Source of the DNA: JACMLX01 sp040384325
GTDB taxonomy: Bacteria > Gemmatimonadota > Gemmatimonadetes > Gemmatimonadales > Gemmatimonadaceae
Length of the DNA stretch: 64,000 nt
Assembly: GCA_040384325.1 (NCBI GenBank)
Contig: JAZKJL010000001.1
Span: forward strand, 806,001 to 870,000
Direction: 5' to 3'
The translations under genes and the position numbers were made by a program. Of the stretch, positions 8,331-16,837 are shown one piece after another. The notes below the pieces were generated by a model. The model did not search any database. It was not told the origin of the DNA and worked only from the letters and a program-made list of their open reading frames with translations. The stretch's first letter is position 1; each line of letters starts with the position of its first letter.

Positions 8331-9224
8331 ATGAGCGGCACGATCCAGAGCATGACCGGTTATGGCAATGCCGACGGCGTGATCGGCACCCACCGGCTGT
8401 CGGTGGAGGTGCGCAGCGTGAACCATCGCTTCTTCACCCCGTCGATCAAGCTGCCGCCGGCCCTCACGCGCCTCGAGGTCGAGGTGCGCGAGCTGCTGCG
8501 GCGGCACGTGGCACGTGGCCATGTCACGCTGTCGCTGCGCGTGGAGCGTGACGCGAGCGAGGGACCGCGCATCGACGTGGCGCGGCTGCTGGCGTATGCG
8601 GCGCAGCTGCGCGCGATCCCCACCGACGCCGGCATCGACACCCGCATCGACGCCGCATCGCTGCTGCGCCTGCCCGACGTCGTCACCACCACCGTCGACG
8701 ACGAGAACACGCTCGGCGCGCTGGACCCTGCCTCCATCCTCGCGTTGGTCGGAACGGCCATCACCACCTTCGTGGAGATGCGGGCCGCCGAAGGGGCGCG
8801 GCTGGCGGACTACCTGCTCGGGCGCCTGGCGATCATCGAGGAGGCGCTGGCCCGGCTGGCGACCCGCGCGCCGCAGCGACTGGTCGAGCAGCGCGATCGG
8901 CTGACGGCGGCGGTGCAGGAGCTGGCGGCCGGTGTGGCGGTGGACCCCCAGCGGATGGCCCAGGAGATCGCGATCCTCGCCGACCGGGTGGACGTGGCCG
9001 AGGAACTGAGCCGGTTCGCGTCGCACAACGCGGCCTGCCGTGCGGCACTCGACGCCCCGGGCACCGAGGGGGTCGGCAAGCGGCTCGGGTTCATCCTGCA
9101 GGAGATGGTGCGCGAGGCCAATACCACCGGCAGCAAGGCGAACGACGCCGCGATGCAGCGGGACGTGGTGATCATCAAGGAAGAGCTCGAGCGGATGCGC
9201 GAGCAGGTCGAGAACCTCGAGTGA
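8331..9224 (+). CDS. yicC: YicC-family endoribonuclease
   Basis: 297 residues, the family length. The N-terminus has the hallmark SMTGYG sequence after a short lead and a SVNHRFF motif. The C-terminus holds the conserved DUF1732 part (LGFILQEMVREANTTGSK, then a helical KEELERMREQVENLE end). Family members in E. coli and B. subtilis act as RNases affecting sRNA and mRNA turnover. yicC next to gmk and rpoZ is a widely conserved arrangement, and here yicC overlaps gmk by 4 bases (GTGA). Start is the ATG 13 bases after the preceding stop. Confidence 0.9.
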   Translation: MSGTIQSMTGYGNADGVIGTHRLSVEVRSVNHRFFTPSIKLPPALTRLEVEVRELLRRHVARGHVTLSLRVERDASEGPRIDVARLLAYAAQLRAIPTDAGIDTRIDAASLLRLPDVVTTTVDDENTLGALDPASILALVGTAITTFVEMRAAEGARLADYLLGRLAIIEEALARLATRAPQRLVEQRDRLTAAVQELAAGVAVDPQRMAQEIAILADRVDVAEELSRFASHNAACRAALDAPGTEGVGKRLGFILQEMVREANTTGSKANDAAMQRDVVIIKEELERMREQVENLE

Positions 9225-9856
9225 CCACCCCTGCCTTTCCTGTCATTCTGGCGGCCCCGTCCGGCACCGGGAAGACCACCATCGCCCGTCGGCTGCTGGA
9301 GCTCCGGCCCGACCTGGGGTTCAGCGTGACCTGTACCACCCGTTTGGCCCGGCCAGCGGAAGTGGACGGGGTCGATTACTTTTTCTTGGCTGGGGAGGAG
9401 TTCGAGGCCAGGGTCGAGCGCGGCGAGTTCGCCGAACACGCCCTGGTGCATGGCAAGCGCTACGGGACGCTGCGCAGCGAGATCGCGCGGCTGATGGCGT
9501 CGGGGCGGAACCCGATCATGACGATCGACGTGCAGGGCGCCGTCCAGTTCGTGCACGCGTTCCCGGAAGCGGTGCTGATCTTCCTCCTGCCGCCGTCGGC
9601 GGTGGAGTTGCTGTCGCGGTTGTCGGGGCGCGGGTCGGAAAGCCGGGCCACGCTGACGACGCGGGTTGACAGTGCGCTGACGGAGCTGGCGACCATCGAC
9701 CAGTTCGAGTACGTGGTGGTGAACGACGAGTTGGAACACGCGGTGGCGCAGGTGCTGAGCATCATCGATGCAGAGGCGTTGCGCCGCACGCGGCAACTGA
9801 ATCTGGCGGAACGCGTGACGGCACTCGCCAACGAGCTGCGCGACGCGATCCGGTAG
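9221..9856 (+). CDS. gmk: Guanylate kinase
   Basis: ATP-dependent phosphorylation of GMP to GDP in the cytosol. 211 residues with GTG start overlapping the yicC stop. The P-loop (APSGTGKTT) is at about 12-20, the GMP-binding region carries a CTTRLARPAEVDGVDYFF stretch at about 38-55 where most homologues read TTRxPRxGE, and the IDVQGA motif is near 107. The usual Arg-Pro of the TTRxPR motif is replaced by Leu-Ala here, a small deviation. The C-terminal lid and helices are complete. Gene order yicC-gmk-rpoZ supports the call. Confidence 0.93.
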   Translation: MTTPAFPVILAAPSGTGKTTIARRLLELRPDLGFSVTCTTRLARPAEVDGVDYFFLAGEEFEARVERGEFAEHALVHGKRYGTLRSEIARLMASGRNPIMTIDVQGAVQFVHAFPEAVLIFLLPPSAVELLSRLSGRGSESRATLTTRVDSALTELATIDQFEYVVVNDELEHAVAQVLSIIDAEALRRTRQLNLAERVTALANELRDAIR

Positions 9857-9928
9857 CACCGGAATGGCTGGTGTCATTCCGCAGGCTGGTCACCCAACGG
9901 CGCGCAGGCGCCGAGGAGATGGAAACGA

Positions 9929-10144
9929 ATGCGAGTCTTCACACCCGGTGACATCACCGAGCAGCAGCAGTCGCAGAACAAGTACCTGGGCGTCCTGGTG
10001 GCGGCCAAGTATGCGCGCGTGCTGAACGAGTTCCCGAAGATGGGGTCCACCGGCAAGGAGAAGAAGCTGACCACGCGTGCACTCGAAGACCTGCATGGCA
10101 AGGACTTCGATTATCGCGTGATGCCGCGTCGTCGCCCCGACTGA
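9929..10144 (+). CDS. rpoZ: RNA polymerase omega subunit
   Basis: 71 residues. The NKYLGVLVAAKYARVLNEF core matches the omega-subunit helix that clamps the beta-prime C-terminus, with the following LTTRALEDL segment also typical. A GAGGAG ribosome-binding site lies about 10 bases before the ATG. It sits between gmk and coaBC, as in many bacteria. Omega assists RNA polymerase assembly and ppGpp responsiveness. The protein ends in a basic tail (RRRPD). A structured element of 162 nt starts 16 bases after the stop. Confidence 0.9.
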   Translation: MRVFTPGDITEQQQSQNKYLGVLVAAKYARVLNEFPKMGSTGKEKKLTTRALEDLHGKDFDYRVMPRRRPD

Positions 10145-10160
10145 CCAACCTGGGGCGACC

Positions 10161-10322
10161 AGTGGCGTGTCGATGAGATGCGGTTAGCACAAAGCCTGCC
10201 GCGGCGCCCGGCTACCGAGGCGGAAACCGCAGCAATACCAGCGGTATTGCGAGGATTTCCAACGATGGAAGGCGGGATGCCCCGGCAGGCGACTGCAATA
10301 CGCATCTCGTCGACAGGCCACT
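10161..10322. ncRNA. Candidate structured RNA or leader element upstream of coaBC
   Basis: The 22-nt arm at 10161-10182 pairs with 10301-10322, with 20 Watson-Crick pairs, one G-U and one G-G mismatch. Inside, after 11- and 10-nt internal-loop strands, 10194-10201 pairs perfectly with 10283-10290. This second stem encloses three small hairpins: 10220-10230 (GCGG/CCGC), 10232-10250 (8 bp, 3-nt loop) and 10257-10270 (TTCC/GGAA). The 3' arm ends two bases before the coaBC ATG and contains the only weak ribosome-binding match (AGG), so folding would hide it. It could be a cis-regulatory leader, a small RNA on either strand, or a short inverted-repeat element. I could not match it to a known riboswitch or to 6S RNA. 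Confidence 0.55.
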
Positions 10323-10324
10323 AG

Positions 10325-11533
10325 ATGCGCCCCTTCGACGGCCGCCGCGTCATCCTCGGGGTGACCGGCGGGATCGCCTGCTACAAGGCCATCACGCTCG
10401 CCCGCCTGCTCTCACAGGCGGGCGCAGTCGTTGACGTGATCATGTCGCGCGCGGCGCGCGAGTTCGTGGGCGCGATCACCTTCGAGGCGGTCACCGGTCG
10501 GCCGGTGGCACCGGACATCCTCGACGCCGGCCATGCGCTGGCGCACATCCGCCTCGCGAAGGAGGCGGAACTGGTGCTGGTGGCGCCGGCCACCGCCGAC
10601 CTGCTGGCCCGCGCCGCGCAGGGCCGCGCCGACGACCAACTCACCGCCGTGCTGCTGGCCACGCGTGCATCGGTGCTGATCGCGCCAGCGATGAACGACG
10701 GCATGTGGTCGCACGCCGCGGTGCAGCAGAACGTCGCCGCGCTGCAGGCCCTCGGCTACACGGTGCTGGAGCCCGCGGTGGGACCGCTGGCCTTCGGAGA
10801 GGGCATCGGGCCGGGGCGGCTGCCGGAGCCGGAAACGCTGTTGGCGCATGCCGGACGCATGCTGGAGACCGCCCGCGGACTCGAAGGGCGACGGATCGTG
10901 GTCACGGCCGGCCCGACGCGCGAGGCGCTGGATCCCGTGCGCTACATCACGAACCACAGCAGCGGTCGGATGGGCGTCGCGATCGCGGCAGCGGCCTGGC
11001 GGCGCGGCGCGCACGTGACGCTGGTGCATGGACCGCTCGAAGTGCCGGTGCCGGTGGGTGTGACGCCGGTGTCGGTGATCACCACCGCGGAGATGCGTGA
11101 TGCGGTGGCCGACGCCTTGCCGACGGCGGATGCACTGGTGATGGCTGCCGCACCCGCCGACTTCCGTGCCGACGCCGTCGCGTCGCAGAAGATCAAGAAG
11201 GGCAACGATGCGCCGACCGTGGTTCTCGCGCATACCGACGACATCCTCGCCACCACGCGCACGCTGCGGCGTCCGGGGGCGGTGGTGATGGGCTTCGCGC
11301 TCGAGACCACCGACGTGGAGGCGCACGCGCTGGGCAAGATGGAGCGGAAGGGCCTCGATTTCATCGTGGCCAACGATGCCACCGAGGCGGGCGCCGGCTT
11401 CGGCACCGACACCAATCGCGTGATCATCCTCGCCGCCGATGGCTCACGCGAGACGCCGCCGTTGCTGCCGAAGACCGAACTCGCCGACATCCTGCTCGAT
11501 CGCGTGTGGCGCGCACTGGAGCGTGCATCGTGA
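10325..11533 (+). CDS. coaBC: Bifunctional phosphopantothenoylcysteine decarboxylase / phosphopantothenate-cysteine ligase
   Basis: 402 residues covering both steps from 4'-phosphopantothenate to 4'-phosphopantetheine in CoA synthesis. The N-terminal flavoprotein half (CoaC, about 1-185) has GVTGGIACYKA, the active-site His region (MNDGMW at about 124-129 in the substrate-binding PXMNXXMW motif), and AP(A)MN context. The C-terminal half (CoaB, about 190-402) has VTAGPTREALDPVR, the NHSSGRMG nucleotide-binding motif and the KIKK loop. No proper Shine-Dalgarno sequence precedes the ATG; instead the 3' arm of a 162-nt structured element ends two bases upstream. It overlaps the next gene by 4 bases (GTGA). 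Confidence 0.95.
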   Translation: MRPFDGRRVILGVTGGIACYKAITLARLLSQAGAVVDVIMSRAAREFVGAITFEAVTGRPVAPDILDAGHALAHIRLAKEAELVLVAPATADLLARAAQGRADDQLTAVLLATRASVLIAPAMNDGMWSHAAVQQNVAALQALGYTVLEPAVGPLAFGEGIGPGRLPEPETLLAHAGRMLETARGLEGRRIVVTAGPTREALDPVRYITNHSSGRMGVAIAAAAWRRGAHVTLVHGPLEVPVPVGVTPVSVITTAEMRDAVADALPTADALVMAAAPADFRADAVASQKIKKGNDAPTVVLAHTDDILATTRTLRRPGAVVMGFALETTDVEAHALGKMERKGLDFIVANDATEAGAGFGTDTNRVIILAADGSRETPPLLPKTELADILLDRVWRALERAS

Positions 11534-12603
11534 GCGCGAAGGAGCGCCTGCGTGCCTACCTCGAGCAGCGACGTGAGCTCGGTGAGTCGGAGATGATGCT
11601 CGACGCGCTGGACGTGGACGACGTGATGCGAATGCTCGGTGCGTTGCGCGGCGGCGACGTCAGTGCACCGAACGCGCCACCGCCGGCTCGCGCGACGCAG
11701 GATGCAAGCACGCCCGCGCCACCGACGACCACGCCGCCGATCGCAGCACCGACACCGCGCCCGGTGGACCGCTCGGACCGTGTGGTGTTCGGGCAGGACG
11801 CGGATGCGCCGCCCGCATCCGGCGACTGGCGGGCGATGATGCGCAGCCTCGAAGGCGGCGCATCGGCGAAGCCGCTGCCCCCGACACCGGTCACACCCGC
11901 GCCCCCGGCGTCCGCGGAAGCCACCGACCGTACACCGGCGGCGCCGACGCGCAGCGGGACACTGCGGATCGAGGGTCTGGTCGTCCCGCTTGGCCTGCGC
12001 GTGGAGCGCGCCACCCTCACCGGTGCGGCGGTCGGCGCGCAGTGGCAATCGCTGTCCGACGTCACCGCTGCGATCGCGACCTGCGCGGCGTGTGGCCTGG
12101 CGGCAACCGCCACGCGGCCCGTGCCGGGCACCGGCAATCCCACCGCCGACGTGATGGTGGTCGGTGAGGCGCCGGGGGAGAAGGAGGACCTGACCGGCGA
12201 GCCGTTCGTCGGTCCCGCAGGCGAGTTGCTGAACAAGATCCTCGGCGCGATCAACCTCTCGCGCGAGACGGTCTACATCTGCAACGTCCTGAAGCACCGG
12301 CCGCCGGGCAACCGCAATCCGATGCCCGAGGAAGTGCGCGCCTGTGCACCGTTCCTGCAGCGCCAGGTGGACCTGGTGCAGCCGAAACTGATCCTCGCCT
12401 TCGGCACGTTCGCCGCGCAGTCCTTGCTCGGGACTAAACTTGCGATCGGGAAACTGCGCCAGCAGTGCCACTGGTATCAGGGCATCCCGCTCATCGCCAC
12501 CTATCACCCGGCCGCCCTCCTGCGCAACGACGCCTGGAAGCGACCCACGTGGGAAGACCTGAAACTTGCCCGACGAATTCTCGACGCGACCATCCGGGCC
12601 TGA
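11530..12603 (+). CDS. Uracil-DNA glycosylase, family 4-like, with long N-terminal extension
   Basis: Base-excision repair enzyme that removes uracil from DNA. 357 residues from a GTG overlapping the coaBC stop. The first ~42 residues look helical; 43-140 is a Pro/Ala/Thr-rich, probably disordered linker; the catalytic domain is about 170-357. It has the GEAPG motif (212-216) and HPAALLRN (326-333). Of the four iron-sulfur cysteines expected in family 4, Cys185, Cys188 and Cys272 are present, but the one in the usual KCRPP motif is His256 (KHRPP); Cys251 lies five residues before. Most family-4 enzymes are about 200 residues, so the extension is unusual. It overlaps dnaB by 38 bases. Confidence 0.85.
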   Translation: MSAKERLRAYLEQRRELGESEMMLDALDVDDVMRMLGALRGGDVSAPNAPPPARATQDASTPAPPTTTPPIAAPTPRPVDRSDRVVFGQDADAPPASGDWRAMMRSLEGGASAKPLPPTPVTPAPPASAEATDRTPAAPTRSGTLRIEGLVVPLGLRVERATLTGAAVGAQWQSLSDVTAAIATCAACGLAATATRPVPGTGNPTADVMVVGEAPGEKEDLTGEPFVGPAGELLNKILGAINLSRETVYICNVLKHRPPGNRNPMPEEVRACAPFLQRQVDLVQPKLILAFGTFAAQSLLGTKLAIGKLRQQCHWYQGIPLIATYHPAALLRNDAWKRPTWEDLKLARRILDATIRA

Positions 12604-13975
12604 TCCGTATCGCGACCGCCGTCCGCCACAGTCGGAGGACGCGGAGCAGTCGGTGCTGGCGGCGATGCTGATCGACGCCGAGGCCATCACGTTCGCGACC
12701 GAGATCGTGGACGACTCGATGTTCTTCCGCGAAGGACATCGGCGGATCTTCCGCGCGATCGTGTCGCTGATGGAACGCGGCAGCGGCATCGACGTGGTCA
12801 CGCTCTCGGACGAGTTGCAGCGCCGCGGCGAGATGGATGCCGCCGGCGGCCGCGAGTACCTGAGCTTCCTCGCCGATGCGGTGCCGACGGCGGCGAATGT
12901 CGCACACCACGCCCGCATCGTGAAGGAGAAGGCGCTGCTGCGGCGCCTGATCGAGGTGTCCACGCAGATCGTCGGCGAGGCGTTCGAGGGACGGCAGGAG
13001 GCGCGCCACCTGCTCGACTTCGCCGAGCAGCGCATCCTGCAGGTGGGGCAGGACAAGGGCGGTGCGGGGTTCACCCGCATCAAGGAATTGATGTACCCGG
13101 CGATGGAGCGCATCGAGACCATTGCCAAGGAAGGCCGCTCGGTGACCGGCGTGGCGAGCGGGTTCGCGGACCTCGACCAGATGACGTCGGGCTTCCAGCC
13201 CTCCGACCTGATCATCGTCGCGGCACGTCCATCGATGGGCAAGACGGCGCTGACGCTCAACATCGCGCAGCACGTGGCGATCACCGAAGGTGTCGGAGTG
13301 GCGTTCTTCTCGCTCGAGATGAGCAAGGAGTCGCTGGTGCAGCGCATGATCACCAGCGAGGCTCGCCTCGATGCGCAGGCGATGCGCACCGGGCGGCTCC
13401 GCGACGACGATTGGCCACGCCTCGCGCGCGCCGTCGGCATCCTGTCGCAGGCACCGATCTACATCGACGACGCGCCGGGCATCAGCGTGCTGGAGATGCG
13501 CGCCAAGGCCCGCCGCCTGAAGGCCGATCCCGACTCGAAGCTCGGCCTGGTGGTGGTGGACTACCTGCAGCTGATGACCGGCCCCAACGCCGAAAATCGT
13601 CAGCAGGAGGTGAGCCAGATCAGCCGTGGCCTGAAGGCGCTGGCGAAGGAGCTGCGTGTGCCGGTGGTGGCGCTTTCGCAGCTGTCGCGTGCACCCGAGC
13701 AACGCGCCGGTGACGAGAAGGGACGGCCGCAGCTCAGCGACCTCCGCGAGTCGGGCGCCATCGAGCAGGACGCGGACCTGATCCTCTTCATCTTCCGGCA
13801 GGAGATCTACGCCGAGCGGGACGAAGCGGGCCGGCTCAAGAACGCGGAGCTGGAAGGCAAGGCCGAGATCATCATCGGCAAGCAGCGCAACGGTCCGATC
13901 GGCACCGTGCCGCTGTTCTTCCACAAGCAGTACACCCGGTTCGAGAACTTCTCCAAGCGCGTGCCCGGCGAGTGA
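12566..13975 (+). CDS. dnaB: Replicative DNA helicase
   Basis: Hexameric 5'-3' helicase at the replication fork. 469 residues. The N-terminal domain (about 20-125) includes EDAEQSVLAAMLID; the RecA-like ATPase domain (about 190-460) has Walker A RPSMGKTAL at 221-229 and the Walker B region VVVDYLQLM, plus the terminal IIGKQRNGPIGTV segment. The start is TTG at 12566, inside the end of the preceding gene; no ATG or GTG fits before the conserved N-terminus, and GGAAG lies 9 bases upstream. No intein is present. It overlaps radA by 4 bases (GTGA). Confidence 0.95.
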   Translation: MPDEFSTRPSGPDPYRDRRPPQSEDAEQSVLAAMLIDAEAITFATEIVDDSMFFREGHRRIFRAIVSLMERGSGIDVVTLSDELQRRGEMDAAGGREYLSFLADAVPTAANVAHHARIVKEKALLRRLIEVSTQIVGEAFEGRQEARHLLDFAEQRILQVGQDKGGAGFTRIKELMYPAMERIETIAKEGRSVTGVASGFADLDQMTSGFQPSDLIIVAARPSMGKTALTLNIAQHVAITEGVGVAFFSLEMSKESLVQRMITSEARLDAQAMRTGRLRDDDWPRLARAVGILSQAPIYIDDAPGISVLEMRAKARRLKADPDSKLGLVVVDYLQLMTGPNAENRQQEVSQISRGLKALAKELRVPVVALSQLSRAPEQRAGDEKGRPQLSDLRESGAIEQDADLILFIFRQEIYAERDEAGRLKNAELEGKAEIIIGKQRNGPIGTVPLFFHKQYTRFENFSKRVPGE

Positions 13976-15354
13976 GCGCGAAGGTGAAGACGGCCTATCG
14001 CTGCACCAACTGCGGCGCCGAGTACCCCAAGTGGGGAGGGCGCTGCGAGACGTGCGGCGAGTGGTCCACGCTGGTGGAGGAGATCGTCGAGAAGTCGCCG
14101 GCGAAGGTCGTCGGACGCACCGCGGCACCGAGCCGGCGCGGCATGGTCGCCACCCGCGCCGCGCGACTCAATCAGGTGAGCGGAACCGAGTCCACACGCA
14201 TCCGCTCCGGCCTCGACGAGTTCGACTTCGTGCTCGGCGGTGGCATCGTGCCGGGCAGCATGGTGCTGGTTGGCGGCGAGCCCGGCATCGGCAAGTCCAC
14301 GCTGCTGCTGCAGGTGGTGGCCCGCCTGCAGAACATGGGACATGCGGCGCTGTACGTGAGTGGCGAGGAGAGCGCACTGCAGGTGAAGCTGCGCGCGGAT
14401 CGACTGGGCGACGAGGCGGGCGACGTGGAGTTCCTGCCGGAGACGCACCTCGAGACGATCCTCGCGCACCTCGAGGCGACGCGGCCGGTGATCGCCGTCA
14501 TCGACTCGATCCAGACCGTGCACACCGAGGAGCTGGAAGGCGCACCGGGCAACGTGGGGCAGGTGCGTGAGTGCGCGGCGCGGCTGATGCGCGCCGCGAA
14601 GGAACTCGGCACCGCCATCTTCGTCGTCGGTCACGTGACCAAGGGCGGCGGCATCGCCGGACCGAAGACGCTCGAGCACATCGTGGACACGGTGCTGTAT
14701 TTCGAAGGGGAAGGGAGCGCCGACTACCGGCTGTTGCGCGCGACCAAGAACCGTTTCGGCAGCGTGGACGAAATCGGGGTGTTCCGCATGGACGCCGCCG
14801 GCCTGCAGCCAGTCGCCAATCCGTCGGCGCTCTTCATGGGTGACCGCACGCAGTCATCGAGCGGCAGCGCGCTCACGGCTCCGCTCGAAGGCACGCGACC
14901 GCTGCTGGTGGAGATCCAGGGGCTGGCGGCGAAGGCCGGTTTCGGCACGCCACAGCGCGTGACCACCGGCTACGACCCGCGTCGGCTGGCGCTGCTGCTG
15001 GCGGTGCTGGAGAAGCGCGCCGGGCTTGGCTTCGCACAGCTGGACGCGTTCGTGAACGTGGTCGGTGGCATGCGGCTCACCGAGCCGTCTGGCGACACGG
15101 CGGTGGCGGCCGCGCTGGCGTCATCGGTGTACGATCGTCCGCTGCCGCAGGACGCACTGTTTCTCGGCGAGATCGGCCTCGGTGGCGAGATCCGCGCCGT
15201 GTCGCAGCTGGAGCGGCGACTGGCCGAGGCCGCGCGGCTGGGTCTGACGCGCGCCTACGTGTCGAAGACCAGCACCAAGGTGAAGGCGCCCGCCGGGCTG
15301 AAGGTGATCGGCGTGGCCAATGTCCGTGACCTGCTCGACACCATTTTCGCATGA
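13972..15354 (+). CDS. radA: DNA repair protein RadA
   Basis: 460 residues. The N-terminal zinc finger has Cys11, Cys14, Cys25 and Cys28. The RecA-like domain has Walker A GEPGIGKST at about 103-111 and the RadA-specific KNRFG motif near 260. The C-terminal domain is Lon-protease-like without the catalytic Ser-Lys pair being evident. RadA promotes branch migration in recombinational repair. GTG start overlapping the dnaB stop; the start gives the zinc finger within 11 residues, the normal spacing. The end overlaps ispD (ATGA). Confidence 0.95.
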   Translation: MSAKVKTAYRCTNCGAEYPKWGGRCETCGEWSTLVEEIVEKSPAKVVGRTAAPSRRGMVATRAARLNQVSGTESTRIRSGLDEFDFVLGGGIVPGSMVLVGGEPGIGKSTLLLQVVARLQNMGHAALYVSGEESALQVKLRADRLGDEAGDVEFLPETHLETILAHLEATRPVIAVIDSIQTVHTEELEGAPGNVGQVRECAARLMRAAKELGTAIFVVGHVTKGGGIAGPKTLEHIVDTVLYFEGEGSADYRLLRATKNRFGSVDEIGVFRMDAAGLQPVANPSALFMGDRTQSSSGSALTAPLEGTRPLLVEIQGLAAKAGFGTPQRVTTGYDPRRLALLLAVLEKRAGLGFAQLDAFVNVVGGMRLTEPSGDTAVAAALASSVYDRPLPQDALFLGEIGLGGEIRAVSQLERRLAEAARLGLTRAYVSKTSTKVKAPAGLKVIGVANVRDLLDTIFA

Positions 15355-16169
15355 TGCACGATCACGAACAGGTGTCGCATGACGACGAGATGCACGACGG
15401 CGAGCACGTGGGTGCGCGGGCGGCGGGAAACCTGCCGCGTGATGCACGCCCGGCCGAGTTGCGCGACCTGACACCGGCGGCGACACCGAACGTCGGCGTG
15501 GTCATCGTCGCCGGCGGCAGTGGCACACGCGTCGGTGGTCCGGAGCTGAAGCAATTCCGCTGGGTGGCCGGCAAGCCGATGGTGCTGCACAGCCTGCAGA
15601 CGTTCCAGCTGCGTCCCGACGTGGCCCTGGTGGTGGTGGTGCTGCCGCGCGACTACGCCGCCGATCCGCCACCCTGGCTGTTCCAGTGCGACATCGACCG
15701 CATGCTGGTGAGCCAGGGCGGACGTGACCGCATGCAGTCGGTGTACAACGGTCTCGAGGACATGCCGGAGAACATCGAGACGGTGGTGATCCACGATGCC
15801 GCGCGACCGCTGGCCAGCGGCACCGTGATCGACCGCGTGATCCGCGAGGCACGTCAGGGACATGGCGCGATCGCCGCGCTGCCGGTGGTGGACACGCTGA
15901 AGGAAGTGGACGCCGACGGCCGCATCATTCGCACGGTGGATCGCACGTCGCTCTGGCGCGCGCAGACGCCGCAGGCCTTTCCGCGGGCGATGATCGACGA
16001 GGTGCACACGCGTGCGCGGCGGGACAAGCTGGCCGCCACCGACGATGCGGCGCTCTGCGAACATTACGGCTTCCCGGTGGTGGTGGTGCGCGGCAGCGAA
16101 CGTGGCATGAAGGTCACCGATGCCGGCGACTTCACGGTCGCGGAGTCGTTGTCGGTGCTGCCGGAATGA
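15351..16169 (+). CDS. ispD: 2-C-methyl-D-erythritol 4-phosphate cytidylyltransferase
   Basis: Third step of the MEP pathway: CTP + MEP to CDP-ME. 272 residues, about 40 longer than usual. The nucleotidyltransferase signature VIVAGGSGTRVGGPELKQF begins near residue 51, with the catalytic Lys at 67; HDAARPL and the later Asp/Thr residues are present. From the ATG that overlaps the radA stop, the first ~26 residues are rich in His, Asp and Glu (MMHDHEQVSHDDEMHD), a possible metal-binding or spurious tail; a downstream GTG is an alternative start. It is far from its pathway partner IspF at 61358. It overlaps the next gene by 4 bases. Confidence 0.9.
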   Translation: MMHDHEQVSHDDEMHDGEHVGARAAGNLPRDARPAELRDLTPAATPNVGVVIVAGGSGTRVGGPELKQFRWVAGKPMVLHSLQTFQLRPDVALVVVVLPRDYAADPPPWLFQCDIDRMLVSQGGRDRMQSVYNGLEDMPENIETVVIHDAARPLASGTVIDRVIREARQGHGAIAALPVVDTLKEVDADGRIIRTVDRTSLWRAQTPQAFPRAMIDEVHTRARRDKLAATDDAALCEHYGFPVVVVRGSERGMKVTDAGDFTVAESLSVLPE

Positions 16170-16837
16170 CGATGCGCAGCGTGGTGACGCCGTTCTGGTC
16201 GCCGGCCGAGATCCAGGCGGCGCTGACTCCGGTGGTGACACACCTGCAGGAGCGCGGCGTGCTGGCGTATCCGACCGAGACGGTCTACGGCTTCGGCACC
16301 ATGGTGGACTTCGAGTCGGTGGAGAAGCTGGTGACGCTCAAACGTCGCCCACCGGCAAAACCATTCCTGCTGCTGGTGTCGGACAGCACGATGCTCGGGC
16401 GCCTCGGCCTGACCCTGTCGGCGCAGGCGGCACACCTGGCAGCGCGTCACTGGCCCGGCCCGCTGACACTGGTGCTGCCGGGTGGTGAGGGACAGTTGCC
16501 GCCACGCCTGCGAGGACCCGAAGGCGGCATCGCGGTGCGCTGGACGCCACATCCCGGCCTGCAGCGCCTGATCGCCGCGCTCGGCTCCCCGCTCACGTCG
16601 ACCTCCGCCAATCGCCCCGGTGTGCCGCCGGCGATGCGCGCCGCCGAAGTGGTGGAGCAGTGGACGGCCGAGATCAATCGCGGGCTGCTGATGGTGCTGG
16701 ATGGTGGCACGCTGCCTCCCTCCGCGCCCAGTACCGTGGTAGACTGCACCGGACGACGATTGCGGGTGATCCGCCCTGGCGCGATCAGCGCGGCCATCCT
16801 GCGTGACACTGTCCCTGACCTGCTTGGCGATGCCTGA
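16166..16837 (+). CDS. Threonylcarbamoyl-AMP synthase (Sua5/YciO/YrdC family)
   Basis: Makes threonylcarbamoyl-AMP from Thr, bicarbonate and ATP for the t6A modification of ANN-decoding tRNAs. 223 residues: the YrdC core has LAYPTETVYGFG near 34-45, KRRPPAKPF (KxR...K ligands) near 59-67, HWPGPLTLVLP near 94-104 and the TSTSAN motif near 149-154. The C-terminal end (IRPGA) is that of a short TsaC/YwlC-like protein without the Sua5 domain. ATG start overlaps the ispD stop (ATGA). YciO-type relatives cannot be fully excluded, but the key residues fit the synthase. Confidence 0.88.
   Translation: MTMRSVVTPFWSPAEIQAALTPVVTHLQERGVLAYPTETVYGFGTMVDFESVEKLVTLKRRPPAKPFLLLVSDSTMLGRLGLTLSAQAAHLAARHWPGPLTLVLPGGEGQLPPRLRGPEGGIAVRWTPHPGLQRLIAALGSPLTSTSANRPGVPPAMRAAEVVEQWTAEINRGLLMVLDGGTLPPSAPSTVVDCTGRRLRVIRPGAISAAILRDTVPDLLGDA

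Noticed and set aside
10161..10322. 6S RNA or a cobalamin riboswitch (because of the terminal GCCACT)
   Set aside because: 6S RNA is a single long hairpin with a central bubble, whereas this folds as a multibranch; the GCCACT is just part of the closing stem and no other B12-box or core element is present.
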